A stretch of DNA of 64,000 nt. Source: Apoderus coryli. Taxonomy: Eukaryota > Arthropoda > Insecta > Coleoptera > Attelabidae. The notes beneath the pieces were generated by a model. It had not been told where the DNA came from and did no database searches. It saw nothing but the letters and a program-made list of their open reading frames with translations. The translations under genes and the position numbers were made by a program. Shown one piece after another: positions 54,403 to 64,000 of the stretch. Within the stretch, counting starts at the first letter, position 1. Every line of letters starts with the position of its first letter. The DNA is taken from NCBI GenBank assembly GCA_911728435.2, contig OU452208.1, positions 10,098,499-10,162,498 of the forward strand. The letters are read 5' to 3'.

Positions 54403-54556
54403 GTTTGTGAGTTGGAGGGGACATTGGTGTTTAGTACGCGTTTATGCACTACTGTCACCAGTGCTTCGGTAGCTCAATGGTAGAGCAAATGCCCGGAAAG
54501 CGTAAGAAGTGGGTTCGATTCCCACCTGAAGCGAATGTTTTTTCCAACTCACAGAC
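54403..54556. repeat. Imperfect inverted repeats around the tRNA-like sequence
   Basis: gtttgtgagttggaggggac (54403) and, inverted, gtctgtgagttggaaaaaac (54556) enclose the tRNA-like sequence. About 19 of 23 positions pair. Confidence 0.55.
54463..54533 (+). tRNA. tRNA-like sequence, GGA anticodon with short variable loop
   Basis: 71 nt fold as a full cloverleaf: acceptor GCTTCGG/CTGAAGC, D arm GCTC/GAGC with loop AATGGTA, anticodon stem AATGC/GCGTA (one mismatch), loop CCGGAAA, four-base variable loop, T arm GTGGG-TTCGATT-CCCAC. By position the anticodon is GGA (serine), but serine tRNAs have a long variable arm and this has none; position 33 is C instead of U. A normal serine tRNA is therefore unlikely. 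A tRNA-derived transposon piece or tRNA pseudogene is more likely. No T-run terminator closer than cgaatgtttttt at 54538. Confidence 0.6.
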
Positions 54557-55835
54557 GTTCGTTTTCTTCATTGGATTCTCTATATAATATATATAGTAGT
54601 TATATTCGACTACATAGTTGACTCACTTTCAGTGAATATTTTCCCCAGGTATGTTTTGTATACCTATATGTCGATTATTATTTTGATTATATCTATCTCT
54701 ATTTTAAAGAAGTAGTCCATTCTGATTTTTTTTTTTATTTTTATTTCCTACTACAATATCTATCTCTATCACACAGTCGAAAATTTCCAGATGCTAATAT
54801 TATTGTTATTTACTTTTCGGGAAGCTTAAGTTTTGATTTTTGATATTTTGAATACAAATTAGTCTTTCTATTTAGGTTACCTACATATTTAATTTAAGTT
54901 TTAAAATATAAAAAAGTAGTGAACAAATTACGGTTATTAATTAGTAGGTACCTACCTATTTTTATCAAAAATAAATCGGTAGGTACCGTAAAATATTGAT
55001 TTTTTAATAAAATTATATTTACGCTGGCATCAGGTAAGCGCAGTTATTATGAAAAATGATTTTATTTTTTAATTTTAACTAAAGTTAAATTTTTTTAATC
55101 AACACTCCTTTTAAGAACAGAAATTGTTTTTAAAAATATACAGATACAGTTTATTATTATTTATTAATATTTTTTCTTAAAAATCGGTGCACAATTAGTC
55201 TATGAAACAAAAGTACCGTTTTTTGTAAAACAGTTTGGTCTATTAAACTCGAGTTTTAAAACTGCTAAAAACCCTTTCACAAAAAAGTTGGGGCAATATT
55301 TTCCCATGCCCCTCCCTGTTTTACCCGCTTATTAGCAGTTCATAAAACTAAACATATCTGCAGCGTTAAAGGGATAAAACGTTTGGAAGACGTACAAAAT
55401 GTCATTAGATTATCCTCAATGGTTTCGTCAATATTACCAAAAAACCACAATCAGTATACCTCACCACTCAAAACCAACAATTTTTCGACCTGTGTTAATA
55501 TAAAATTTTCTCACTCTTTGGAGCGTAGAATTCGTGGTTAACGTTTGGCAGCCTGTATAGATAGGAATTTGTCAGTTGCTACAATAGATTTTGACTATAA
55601 AAATTTTAAAATGTACCAAATAATTATGTTTATCCTGTGTCGGTCTTTATGATTAGGACAAGAAATTACACTACAAATTGTACTTAGTTAACAAGGAAAA
55701 CGAAAATCAACACGACAAATTGTAATGGTTAAACTAAACCAATTTTACAAATATAAAATAAGGAATTTTCACTTCAATTTTCATACTAATACCTAAGGAA
55801 AAAAAGAGAGAATATTATTCAGAGTCAGGAATCCT
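54557..55835. other. Intergenic, nothing recognised
   Basis: AT-rich with no supported gene. Confidence 0.4.
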
Positions 55836-55839
55836 TCAT

Positions 55840-55908
55840 AAAGCGAATTGATAAGTGCATTGAAGTTGGAGTTGGAGGTCATCATTTTGAGCATTTATTA
55901 TAATAAAT
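55840..55908 (+). pseudogene. DD41D-type transposase, last 20 codons
   Basis: KRIDKCIEVGVGGHHFEHLL, stop: the C-terminal signature seen in 37654 (SHFQHLL) and 40845 (QHFQHML). Followed at 56043 by the repeat shared with 41085. Confidence 0.55.
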
Positions 55909-56042
55909 TTCAAGGTTTTGTCGAGACCTTTTTCTTTCGTGTAATAGCAAATAAATGTTGTAAAAAATGTTATTATTTTAATCGGAATAAAAAAAGATTA
56001 TTTGTATTTTTCTATAGAATACGATTCTGTAATAAATAATAT

Positions 56043-56115
56043 ATGTTTCTATTTAAGAAAAACAAAGTTGACCTTGAGATAACCTAGAAACGGTTGTCAA
56101 ATTCGCAAATAGAGT
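56043..56115 (+). repeat. Dispersed repeat shared with 41085-41160
   Basis: gttgaccttgagataaccta, then gaaacggttgtcaaattcgc. Probable TIR of the decayed DD41D-type element. Confidence 0.55.
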
Positions 56116-56670
56116 CAAAGGCATATTTTTTATTCTCTGGAAGAGTTTATGTATGAAATTCGATAAGTCCTCTTTCGATTGCATTTTTTTATTTTTATTC
56201 GAGGATGTCTTTGTCTTTGATGTATACCAGTTGTTCCCGATGCATATCTAACTGTAAAGCCATTATTAATGGAATTTTTGAGTTCGGAAATAAAAGCATT
56301 GTCTTTAACTATGCCTCTAAGGCTGTCGTATTTTTAATAACAATAATTTTATTGAATCAAAAAGAATTTACAAACTCCACATAGGTTCATCCTTTACATT
56401 TACATATCAATTTTATTTTTATTTTATTTTTTACCTATAACTAACCCTTAATTATGATAACTCACTACACCATAATTATAAAGATAAAGATAATGAGAGA
56501 AAAAAAAAACAAAACACTAGTCATTAATACAAAATGAAATTGAAACAAGGAAAGGAAACAGTCATATGCGATTACGCAGTTTTAAAACCCTCTTAAAAAC
56601 TTTTGGTTGTAGTTCGTTTATACTAGATTCTAGATTATTATATAATTTGACACCTTTTACCAGGATCGAT

Positions 56671-56994
56671 CTATTTAATATAGGTAGGAGGTATGTGATC
56701 ATCAAATCTATTTCTTGGCTGATAATCATGAAATGTATGTCTATATTCTAAAGAAAGATTGGAGAGGCGGTCACGCATCAATACGCGATGAATATGACTA
56801 CAGACCTGATATGTATAGATATCATTCAGACTCAGTATACCGTAATCTTTATATAAATCATTGGTATGATAAGTATGGGACAGGGAGTACAAATTTTTTA
56901 TAGCTCTATTCTGAAGAACTCTAAGTGGACTGAGGAGTCTTTCAAATGTAGAGTACCATGCGACTGCCAAGTATTGCAAACGACTATGAATCAA
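56671..56994 (-). pseudogene. LINE ORF2, post-RT region
   Basis: HSRLQYLAVAWYSTFERLLS, PLRVLQNRAIKNLYSL, then IYTYQVCSHIHRVL and RNRFDDHIPPTYIK: the thumb and C-terminal part after the catalytic box. Confidence 0.8.
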
Positions 56995-57249
56995 CGAAAA
57001 ATATATTGCTCTTCAAAGATATGTCGGTACATAGTAGCTCAAACGCCGCAGAATACCGATAGATGGTGAAATCTTTTTAATTATTTGATTGATGTGAATT
57101 TCCCAAGAGAGAATCTCATCACAGTACAAACCCAAAAACTTAATAACGTTTGAGTAGCCCAGTATGCCCCCATCAAACTGCAACGGCCCCAACTGTCGTG
57201 GTTTGCTCTTTGCAATAAATGTAAAACTAGATTTTTCTACATTTAATGT

Positions 57250-58137
57250 TCATTTATGAGATATTAACCATTTATTGATAAGATTTAAATCATTTTTTAT
57301 ATCGTTCAGCAGTTCAACCTCAGAATTGCCAGAGTATGTAAGTGAGGCATCATCTGCATAAAGCCTTAAGTTTCCCTTAATATTTAGTTTTGCTAAAGAA
57401 TTAATATATACAAGAAACAATAGAGCCCTGGGGTACCCCACAACAGACCGCCAAAATGGAACTGGACACATCAGACACTGAAACACACTGCACTCTCTCA
57501 GACAAGTAACTTTCAAACCACTGATATACTACACCCCTGACACCCAAATTCTCCAGTTTATTTAATAATATTGCATGGTCGACGGTATCAAAGGCCTTTC
57601 GTAAATCCAAAGACACCAAGGCACAACGAAATCCTGCATCAACTCTTAATTGCAAGTCAGATATCAGATCCACAGCAGCAGACTCCGTGTCGCTAGATTG
57701 TCTAAAACCGTACTGGCCTTTATAAAAAAAATGTATGCTGTTTAAATAACTCACCAACCTGTCATTTACAACCTTCTCCAAAACCTTCGACAAAACCGGG
57801 AGAACTGAAACAGGTCTATAATTCCCTGGATTTTGAGGGACACCTCCTTTAAATAACGGTGTTCCTCTAGCTTGCTTCATGTTGGTAGACACCACACCAT
57901 GTTCCATAGATTGATCTTTGACAGGAGACCCGCTAATTCGTGGGTACATTCCTTCACGGTTTTAGTGTGAATTTTATTATAACCACTTGCCTTGTTTGTC
58001 TCCATCGCAAGCAATATTCTCCTCACTTCGTCCTCGTCAGTTGGTCTAAAGTAGATACTACTAGCGGAATAAAATTCAGTATTTCGAAGAACCTGTGCGG
58101 AGGGATCATCGCAGCAAGACTGGAACCAATACCACAA
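57250..58137 (-). pseudogene. LINE ORF2, reverse transcriptase
   Basis: Three overlapping frames. 58137 to 57877 gives the region before the fingers (MWYWFQSCCDD, ETNKASGYNKIHTKTVKEC). 57949 to 57401 gives NYRPVSVLPVLSKVLEKVV, GQYGFRQSSDTESAAVDLI, LVSLDLRKAFDTVDHAIL (first catalytic Asp) and CCGVPQGSI. 57516 to 57250 gives RLYADDASLTYSGN, the YADD box with the other two catalytic Asp residues. All catalytic residues survive; the frames do not join. Confidence 0.88.
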
Positions 58138-58257
58138 AAAAAAAACTATTCAGTTCATCGGCTATGGACTTTCTGCATACAACAACACTGTTTCGCACAT
58201 TTAAAGAGTTTATCGTATCTTCACAATTGTTAAGCTTATTTGTTAAGATGGAGCCAA

Positions 58258-59091
58258 TCACCGGTACCTTTCCCTGAGATGTTCACTATGAGGATATTTT
58301 TTTTGTTTCTTGTAAAAATAATCCTTGACCGATATTTTACTTAAAACTACATCATTTATTCCCTTGTACTTTACTTTGATTAACTTAGTTTGGATTGTTG
58401 TGTGATTTTTGAAAGAATTAACACACGAGTTATAGTTTTCATTAATATCCCTACCTAAGTTGTCACCAAGAGTTAAAAGGCACGTTTTTATGCCATTGAT
58501 GTCATTCATTTGTCTAACAATACTCTTACGAGAAAAGCCTGTAGCAGCATCCTTAATACTAAGCAACTGAAGATCATGATCACTGAAACTACTCTCAATA
58601 ATTGACACACTATGCACGACATCCGGACTATTTATTAGGACATGATTTGTCAACGATTTCGATTGTCGCGTGGGTATTGTTTCATTAGCAAAAATAAAAC
58701 CATTAGACTCGCATAAACTTTTATATTCTAACTGTAACCTAATTTTATTCAGTAAATCAATCTTGAAGTCTCCTATAAGAATAGTTTTTATGTGTCCAGA
58801 ATTCCCAAATTCTTGCTCAAGGAGTTCCATAGACCTGCTAGTATCCTCGAAAGATCCACTAGGATTATATATTGTCATAATTTTTAAGTTATACTCACTA
58901 AGGAATACAGAAATTAAAGAAATTCCATCTCTCTCTACCGAATTGATTGCCCTACAATCAAAAGACTCACGCAAGAATATAGCAGATCCACCTCCCCTCT
59001 TATCCCTGCTGCAAAATATTGGTTTATAATTATGAATGGTGAAGTATGATTCATCATCCTTTTTCAACCATGTTTCACATACCACAATCAC
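58258..59091 (-). pseudogene. LINE ORF2, apurinic-type endonuclease
   Basis: IVVCETWLKKDDESY (catalytic Glu), RGGGSAIFLRESFDCRAI, YNPSGSFEDT, TILIGDFKIDLL (GDFN with Asn changed to Lys) and SSFSDHDLQLLSI (the SDH motif). This is the EEP nuclease that nicks target DNA. Loss of the Asn is a likely inactivating change. It is open for 277 codons. Confidence 0.88.
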
Positions 59092-59364
59092 ATGAATTTC
59101 AATATCAAAATCAGCAATAACAGCTTCAAATTCAAAAATCTTATTTTTTAGAGATCTAGCATTAGTGTAAAGAATATTTAATTTAAATTTAGATGATCAA
59201 ATATATTTAGAATTGAAATCGCATATACCTGTATTATAAGGTTCTTACTTTTCTGTTCCATAATATTGCCTTTGTTTTGATTTATTTTAAAAGCGTCCAT
59301 GTCCTTTTTTAGATTCGCCACTTCCAACTTTAAATTATCATAGTCCTTTTTGATCTTTTTCAGA

Positions 59365-59742
59365 TCATTGCATGACTTCCTCTAAATCGCTAAACTTTTT
59401 ATTTATGGCATCCATGATATCCCTATTACTGCAGACACTCTTATTTAATTCAGCATTGTTCTTCCTCCTTATATGTTGCGTAGGTAGGGATAAACTATTA
59501 TAAAAGCTGCTGCGTCTAGTAATGTTAGTGTTTCCTTCATCGCTACCTTGTTCTGTGGAACTATCATCAAGCTCACAATCTGAACAAAACCACCGCAGAC
59601 TCGCACCCTTCACCCTTATCTCGTCCTTGGAGAGTTTGGTACAGCCCTGGTGAAACCATCCTTCGCAATCAGCCACACATTTGACCCTAAACCCACTTTT
59701 ACCAAGCTTATTATGGCACTTCCTTTCTGTTTTCGAAAACAT
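59365..59742 (-). pseudogene. LINE ORF1 with PHD zinc finger
   Basis: Frame of 125 codons: ERKCHNKLGKSGFRVKCVAD, CEGWFHQGCTKLSKDE, LRWFCSDCELDD follow the PHD pattern (C, C-W-FH-x2-C, W-x-C-x2-C). A Ser/Thr-rich tail and a possible coiled coil (DIMDAINKKFSDLEEVMQ) follow. The first Cys pair is not obvious, so the finger may be damaged. Continues in other frames to about 59160. Confidence 0.75.
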
Positions 59743-60225
59743 CCAAATGTATCGGTGTACGGTTCTATTTACTACCTGTACAGTTGTAGATACTACGAGT
59801 ATATTGACAAACTTATCAACACTATATCAGTTTATTTATTTGTTTTATTTTTTTAACACTGCGATATTAGACTGTATTTATGTTAACAGTAGGTAATGCG
59901 TTTTTAAACAGATTTTTGTATTATAACAGTGCACTAAAATGTTTAGTAATATTCAAGAAAACATGTGCAGTTTCTTAACTTCGCGTCTGCACCAAATTAC
60001 AGAGTTTCACTAGACATTAAACCATCAAAAACAATGAAAAACACACAGAGCACGAATACGAGTTGTCAGCACGGCAGCCATCCTTTAATTATTACCTGTC
60101 TGTGAGTCTCTGTCGCTGTTGGAATAGGTTGAATTAGGGTGATTTGTTTTGAGTGTGATTTAGTAATTGTCCGTACCGCAGCAACCCCCCGGAATGGATT
60201 TTTTCTAGTTGGATGAGAGTTTTCA

Positions 60226-60435
60226 TTGGGCAGCACTTCGGATCTGTTTGCAGTCTCTACTGTCTTAATCGGGGTCGGATCGCACTTAGTATTAGTATTA
60301 GTATTAGTTGTCTTCTTCGGTATCCCAACATTATTTTATGCATTCGCCATTTGGATACTAATGAAGCTAGCCTCAGATCATATGCTTGATATCACATCGA
60401 CGTTAATAGTATTGGAGTCAGGTATATGTAGGTAG
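60226..60435 (+). other. Hydrophobic open frame, doubtful
   Basis: Open for about 69 codons (VLIGVGSHLVLVLVLVVFFG, IPTLFYAFAIWILMKLA) with a gtatatgtagg donor-like end near 60420, but no ATG in frame and a stop just behind the possible acceptor at 60210. A ttagta microsatellite makes up part of it. Listed so that it is not mistaken for a clear gene. Confidence 0.15.
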
Positions 60436-60507
60436 GTTGAGTGTCTGGACCAGACCATCCACTGCAACCACCGAGTGGCTTTGTGGTTCCAGGCATATGT
60501 AGGTTAC

Positions 60508-60618
60508 CTTCCTTAGGTGATTCGCATTTCTAAATCTACCTTTACTTGTACTACTGTCGGCTTTGGGTGCACTACAGCCTGGACCTAGAACATCCATATT
60601 TTCCATACAATTAACCAT
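60508..60618 (-). CDS. Candidate first coding exon, unidentified
   Basis: Minus strand from ATG 60618 (or 60606): MVNCMENMDVLGPGCSAPK, ADSSTSKGRFRNANHLRK, then AAG|gtaacctac at 60508. Hydrophilic, balanced codons and a fair donor. No further exon was found to the left, where the CR1-like LINE lies. Unrecognised. Confidence 0.3.
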
Positions 60619-60639
60619 TCACTATCACTACACTAGCAC

Positions 60640-62400
60640 AAAAAAAATGCTTCACTTTAAGAATCTTTACACCAAAAATTACTAAATAAATATGTTTATT
60701 CTATGTATTGCCGGTCCCTAGTGTCCCTTAATTTAGTACGATTATTATAAACAAAAACCAGAAATGAAATCAATGCACAATCTACTACATGATAATTTAC
60801 AAATTTTTCTTAATGCGTATATAGGTACTAATAATATTATAATCAAAACATATTATAAGAAGAAGATAATGCATGATCAATAGGTCAAAGCGAGAGAACA
60901 CTAAGCAGTAAATGAAGGGTATATAGCCAGACGTGGATGGGGCATTTTACCCCCTTATTTATTTTGTCTTTGTCAGTCAATTTGCTGAAGAGGCAATGCC
61001 GGACTTACCATCTTTGTTTCACATATTAATCTATTGCTGTCCGGCGCAGACCCACTCATTTTGAACCTACTATGCTAGACGGAATTGTGCAACTCCAATT
61101 GTTATTAATGTGTTTAAGTTTAACGTTGATAGAGCTAAATAGAATGTGTACTCATATAATAAATACTTTGAAAATAAAATACGTACATGAGTGAATGCCT
61201 GCGATGAATAAATATGCATTTTATAGCAATACAATAGATAATCAACTCAACTCACATAAATAGTAAACATAAATTTTTAAATTAAAAAAAAACTTTGTAA
61301 AACTCATAAAAAATGTGCGCAGTTAACTGTTAGCTGATTAATTTCTGTTGAATAAAAAATCGGAGACTAATATTAATCAATATGGTAGTAGATAACAATA
61401 ATTAAAAGTGGGAACTCGCCGTGCATAGGGAGGAGAGGCACTGCCTCGCACTTAAAATGATTGAATTACGGCCAGTATGGATGTTTTAATTGAAGTTGGC
61501 CTACTCTCGTTTGAATTTAAGGAGATATCCACGGACCTGAACCCTGTTTTCGTTGGAGATTAGATAATCACTAGCTTTAGAGTACCTACTTAACAATTGG
61601 ACCATGGTTTACCCGCAAAAAATCAGTGAGGGTCATATTCTGAAACTGATATTAAAAAAAAAAGTTGAAATTTGGACTTTTCACCCTGTAAAATTGTTTT
61701 AAACGTGGGTTAATTAATGAAATCTTTATTACTAGTAATAAAGTTAATTAATTATAGTCATCAAATGTCATATTATGACTACATTTATTCTGATACGCAT
61801 AAAACGGAAGATCCAATTAAACATGTAATGGAGCCTCGAGAATAGGTTAATATTTCTTTTCATATTTTTACTTGTAAGGGGCATTCCAATATATTGATCC
61901 ATCGAAAGAAAGTAAACACAATAACTAATGTTTGTTCTTCTTTCTTATTTCTGTTTATCTTCTAGTTAGAGTATTATTTTCATAGTAGGTACATAATGTA
62001 ACGTCCTTCTGTATCTATGTGTAACCATAGAAACAGTGATTATTCTATGGAATTACAGTCACTTTAATTCCTAATAATTGACCTCCTACGGAATGCCAAA
62101 TTAAATTGTGTAAAACTAAAATTTAATATACGTAAACACGTACCTACATAAAAAGATTACAGATCTAGGTTAATCAACAGTCTGGAATTAATCGCATTTT
62201 TATCGATAACAATAATATAAAACACTAAATATAATTATTTCTACTGCACTTACCAAACTATACCGGTATCAATCACTTTTGAATTTCAAATAAAGCATTT
62301 ATAGGTTTTAATTTCTGCCTTTTAATGTTATTTAATTTTCGTTGTGAAATATATACGCAAGTATATAAAAAAAACAAGCGATAGGCCGATGTACTACTGA
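60640..62400. other. Intergenic, nothing recognised
   Basis: No frame above about 50 codons and no RNA gene. A ttcaccctgtaaaatt transposon end lies near 61680. Confidence 0.4.
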
Positions 62401-62429
62401 TTTTTCATTGATATATAATGCCCTATACG

Positions 62430-62640
62430 ACGAATGAAAATGATCGTCGGCGTCGCGACGTTAGTTAGTTGAGCGCGCAGAGCTTTTCCAATAAGTTGAA
62501 TCGACATATTTTGAGAGCCACTGTTCTCTCTTCGCTTATAGTGGCGCGAGTGCATCACCCTTTAAATTTCCAAGTGTCTAGCAACCAGAATCAACTTTTA
62601 GCTTCTAACATCAACAAGCGTCTATAGTCTAGCCCTTTGA
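62430..62640. promoter_or_regulatory. CpG-rich patch, possible promoter
   Basis: cgtcggcgtcgcgacgttag and gagcgcgcagagc stand out in AT-rich surroundings, as in some insect promoters. No transcript start or coding exon can be tied to it. Confidence 0.2.
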
Positions 62641-62754
62641 ATATAGTGACAGGAAGGAGCTTTGCGGTAAAAGTATTTTGTTAAACTTGTTTATACGGCA
62701 GTAAAATATTTTTAAACTTGAAACCATTACAGCAATCAACCGTACGTTATAGTA

Positions 62755-62880
62755 AAAAATTGGTTGTGTCGGCACAAAACTTTCCCGACAAGATAATATA
62801 ATATAATCAAACATATATAACCTGTGCAACGAAACAGAATTTTAATAAGAATTATTATTAATTGTAGTATTACTTTCCCT
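62755..62880 (+). repeat. Dispersed repeat shared with 36520 and 39905
   Basis: gtgtcggcacaaaactttcc, gacaagataatat, then cctgtgcaacgaaacagaat, in the same order as 39906-39990. Confidence 0.6.
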
Positions 62881-63800
62881 GTGCGGGAAAGTACAATGAA
62901 GAAGAAATATGTTTTGTTTTGCGAAAAACAGACTGCGCAAAGAAAGTCACAGGTTTTCAGGTTATAAAACAATATACTATTGTATTTTGCATTTCTCAAA
63001 ACAATATCTAAACCTGTCAAAGTAAATTCAAACATGATTGTTACACTCTGGAAGCTTGTAATGCCTAGCACCTTGTCACCTTTTACTTTTCATAAAAACG
63101 TACGCATTATGTGCGCATTCTATTTCTAACTCATTTATTTTTATATTTCCCGCGCTTTAAAGCTCACTTGGATGGACCGGTTGAAAAGTCCACAGCTGGA
63201 CTCTAGGCGCTTGTCTAACATCAAAGCGGGAATTTTAGGAAAAAAGCATTTTGCACCATAGGTTGGTTTTTGTTTTATTTTGTAACAACGAACAACTACT
63301 AATACATATTGTTTCAGAATATCCAATAAAACTAATAATTTATAATAAAATTGTAACTTGTGCTCTATAGGTACTTAAAAACTAAATACAAACTATCAAT
63401 AAATTTAGCAAAATTAAATTTTACATACGTTTAAATATCACATAATAGTTCTTAAATATTATATTCTTAATTTAATAAATAAAAATACTGCTACTAGTAT
63501 CCTTGTTACTCTTACATTTGGCTCCACAATTTAAAAATCATTACATTCAGGGTTGACAGGTGTGGCGCAACCCACCATTCTGGCACATTTTTGTTAAAAT
63601 GAACTGCCAAAATGTGGCGCTTTTTTTAAAAAATATGTTAAGTATATTGAGTTTAGTGGTTATAATTAATATTTAACAGTAAAACACATAGGAAAACGTC
63701 ATAACTCATCCATAACGAATGTCTGATATCAATTAACCTGATACGAATACGTATAAGTGGCAAGCAATGCCTGATTCTCTCGATCGTTTTACTCCTTGGT
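62881..63800. other. Intergenic, nothing recognised
   Basis: AT-rich; frames on the minus strand show no motif. Confidence 0.4.
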
Positions 63801-63814
63801 TTTCAGTATTGACA

Positions 63815-64000
63815 CCCAGATGCCGTTTCACAGAGCAGTACTCTGGCGCTGGGGCCGTTAGTTTTCATTCTACTTGTCTCCGATATTGCTTTTTGCTGAT
63901 GATACCTCAGTCATGATATCTGATGACTGTCTTAAGGATCTAAGTACAAGTGAACATGAATGTTTGAGGGACATGCAGGGTTATTGTTCTGGTAATGATT
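63815..64000 (+). pseudogene. LINE reverse-transcriptase fragment at window edge
   Basis: QSSTLALGPLVFILLVSDI followed after a one-base shift by LFADDTSVMISDDCLKDLST. This is the GVPQGSVLGPLLFxLYINDI and FADD part of a non-LTR reverse transcriptase (Jockey/R1-like). The frame is still open at the window end. The upstream part of the gene is absent, so it is 5'-truncated. Confidence 0.8.

Larger units (their letters stand above)
56335..59900 (-). mobile_element. CR1-like LINE with PHD-finger ORF1
   Basis: Minus-strand order: PHD-finger protein, endonuclease, reverse transcriptase, post-RT region, then an AATAAAATT tail at the left end (near 56350). This is nearly the complete layout of a CR1-type element; PHD domains in ORF1 are described for that group. 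ORF2 is split by several frameshifts and stops, so the copy is dead. The exact 5' end is unclear (about 59900-60130). Confidence 0.82.

Noticed and set aside
57940..58277. Plus-strand frames across the CR1-like LINE
   Set aside because: Antisense to endonuclease and reverse-transcriptase frames.
63867..63915. ctgatga near 63897 as another hammerhead core
   Set aside because: It encodes the FADD box of a reverse transcriptase (gct gat gat acc) and no GAAA or stem II follows.

Overview
The window is AT-rich DNA from an insect nuclear genome. The grounds are arthropod-type transposon families (mariner, Tc1-like, piggyBac, hAT, P-element/THAP9-like, CACTA-like with a DUF4806 gene, Ty3/gypsy, CR1-like LINEs), short introns with GT-AG signals, and an omega-class glutathione S-transferase gene. 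I cannot name the order; a beetle is one guess, with no decisive evidence. Everything below was read by eye: splice sites and joins are inferred, and family names come from remembered motifs, not searches.

Host-type genes. (1) A two-coding-exon gene on the minus strand (17348 to 12035, 151 aa) joins a PPPPY motif to a C-terminal CVIL prenylation box. Its 4.86 kb intron holds a degenerate Tc1/mariner-group element (12564-15396), a perfect 40-bp-arm hairpin (15611-15696) and a mariner inserted about 8 bp inside the donor site (16068-17172). (2) An intact omega GST on the minus strand (53223 to 47782, four exons, 242 aa) has a 4.6 kb intron carrying a fold-back element and a 3.3 kb hAT insertion with a perfect 8-bp target duplication. 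Its last intron is 55 nt and appears to be GC-AG. Several orphan exon candidates (1277, 22439, 42096, 44042, 60508) are given at low confidence.

Transposons, left to right: Tc1 remnant (2401-2778); short-TIR element (3303-4549); palindromic MITE (6466-6637) between divergent inverted repeats; Ty3/gypsy element with near-identical LTRs but no reverse transcriptase (7303-11283); LINE (17950-19632) and LINE scraps to 22260; 182-bp satellite (23071-24790); CACTA-like element with an intact six-exon DUF4806 gene and a truncated transposase-like frame (25919-28950); P-element/THAP9-like gene broken by one base (30799-36331) with a piggyBac deletion derivative in its intron (31230-32779); complete DD41D-type element with long TIRs and an open transposase (37210-39296); 110-bp satellite (45462-47250); hAT (49555-52887) holding a broken YqaJ-type nuclease; CR1-like LINE with a PHD finger (56335-59900); LINE fragment at the right edge.

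Most notable: two families of dispersed repeats carry hammerhead-ribozyme cores. The copy at 17804-17847 is complete on paper: stem I, CTGATGA, stem II, GAAAC, palindromic stem III and GTC cleavage triplet. A tRNA-like sequence with a GGA anticodon but a short variable loop lies at 54463-54533 inside flanking inverted repeats. Several families here (mariner, piggyBac, gypsy) have lost just their catalytic core while keeping their ends, so they look like substrates mobilised by enzymes supplied from elsewhere.
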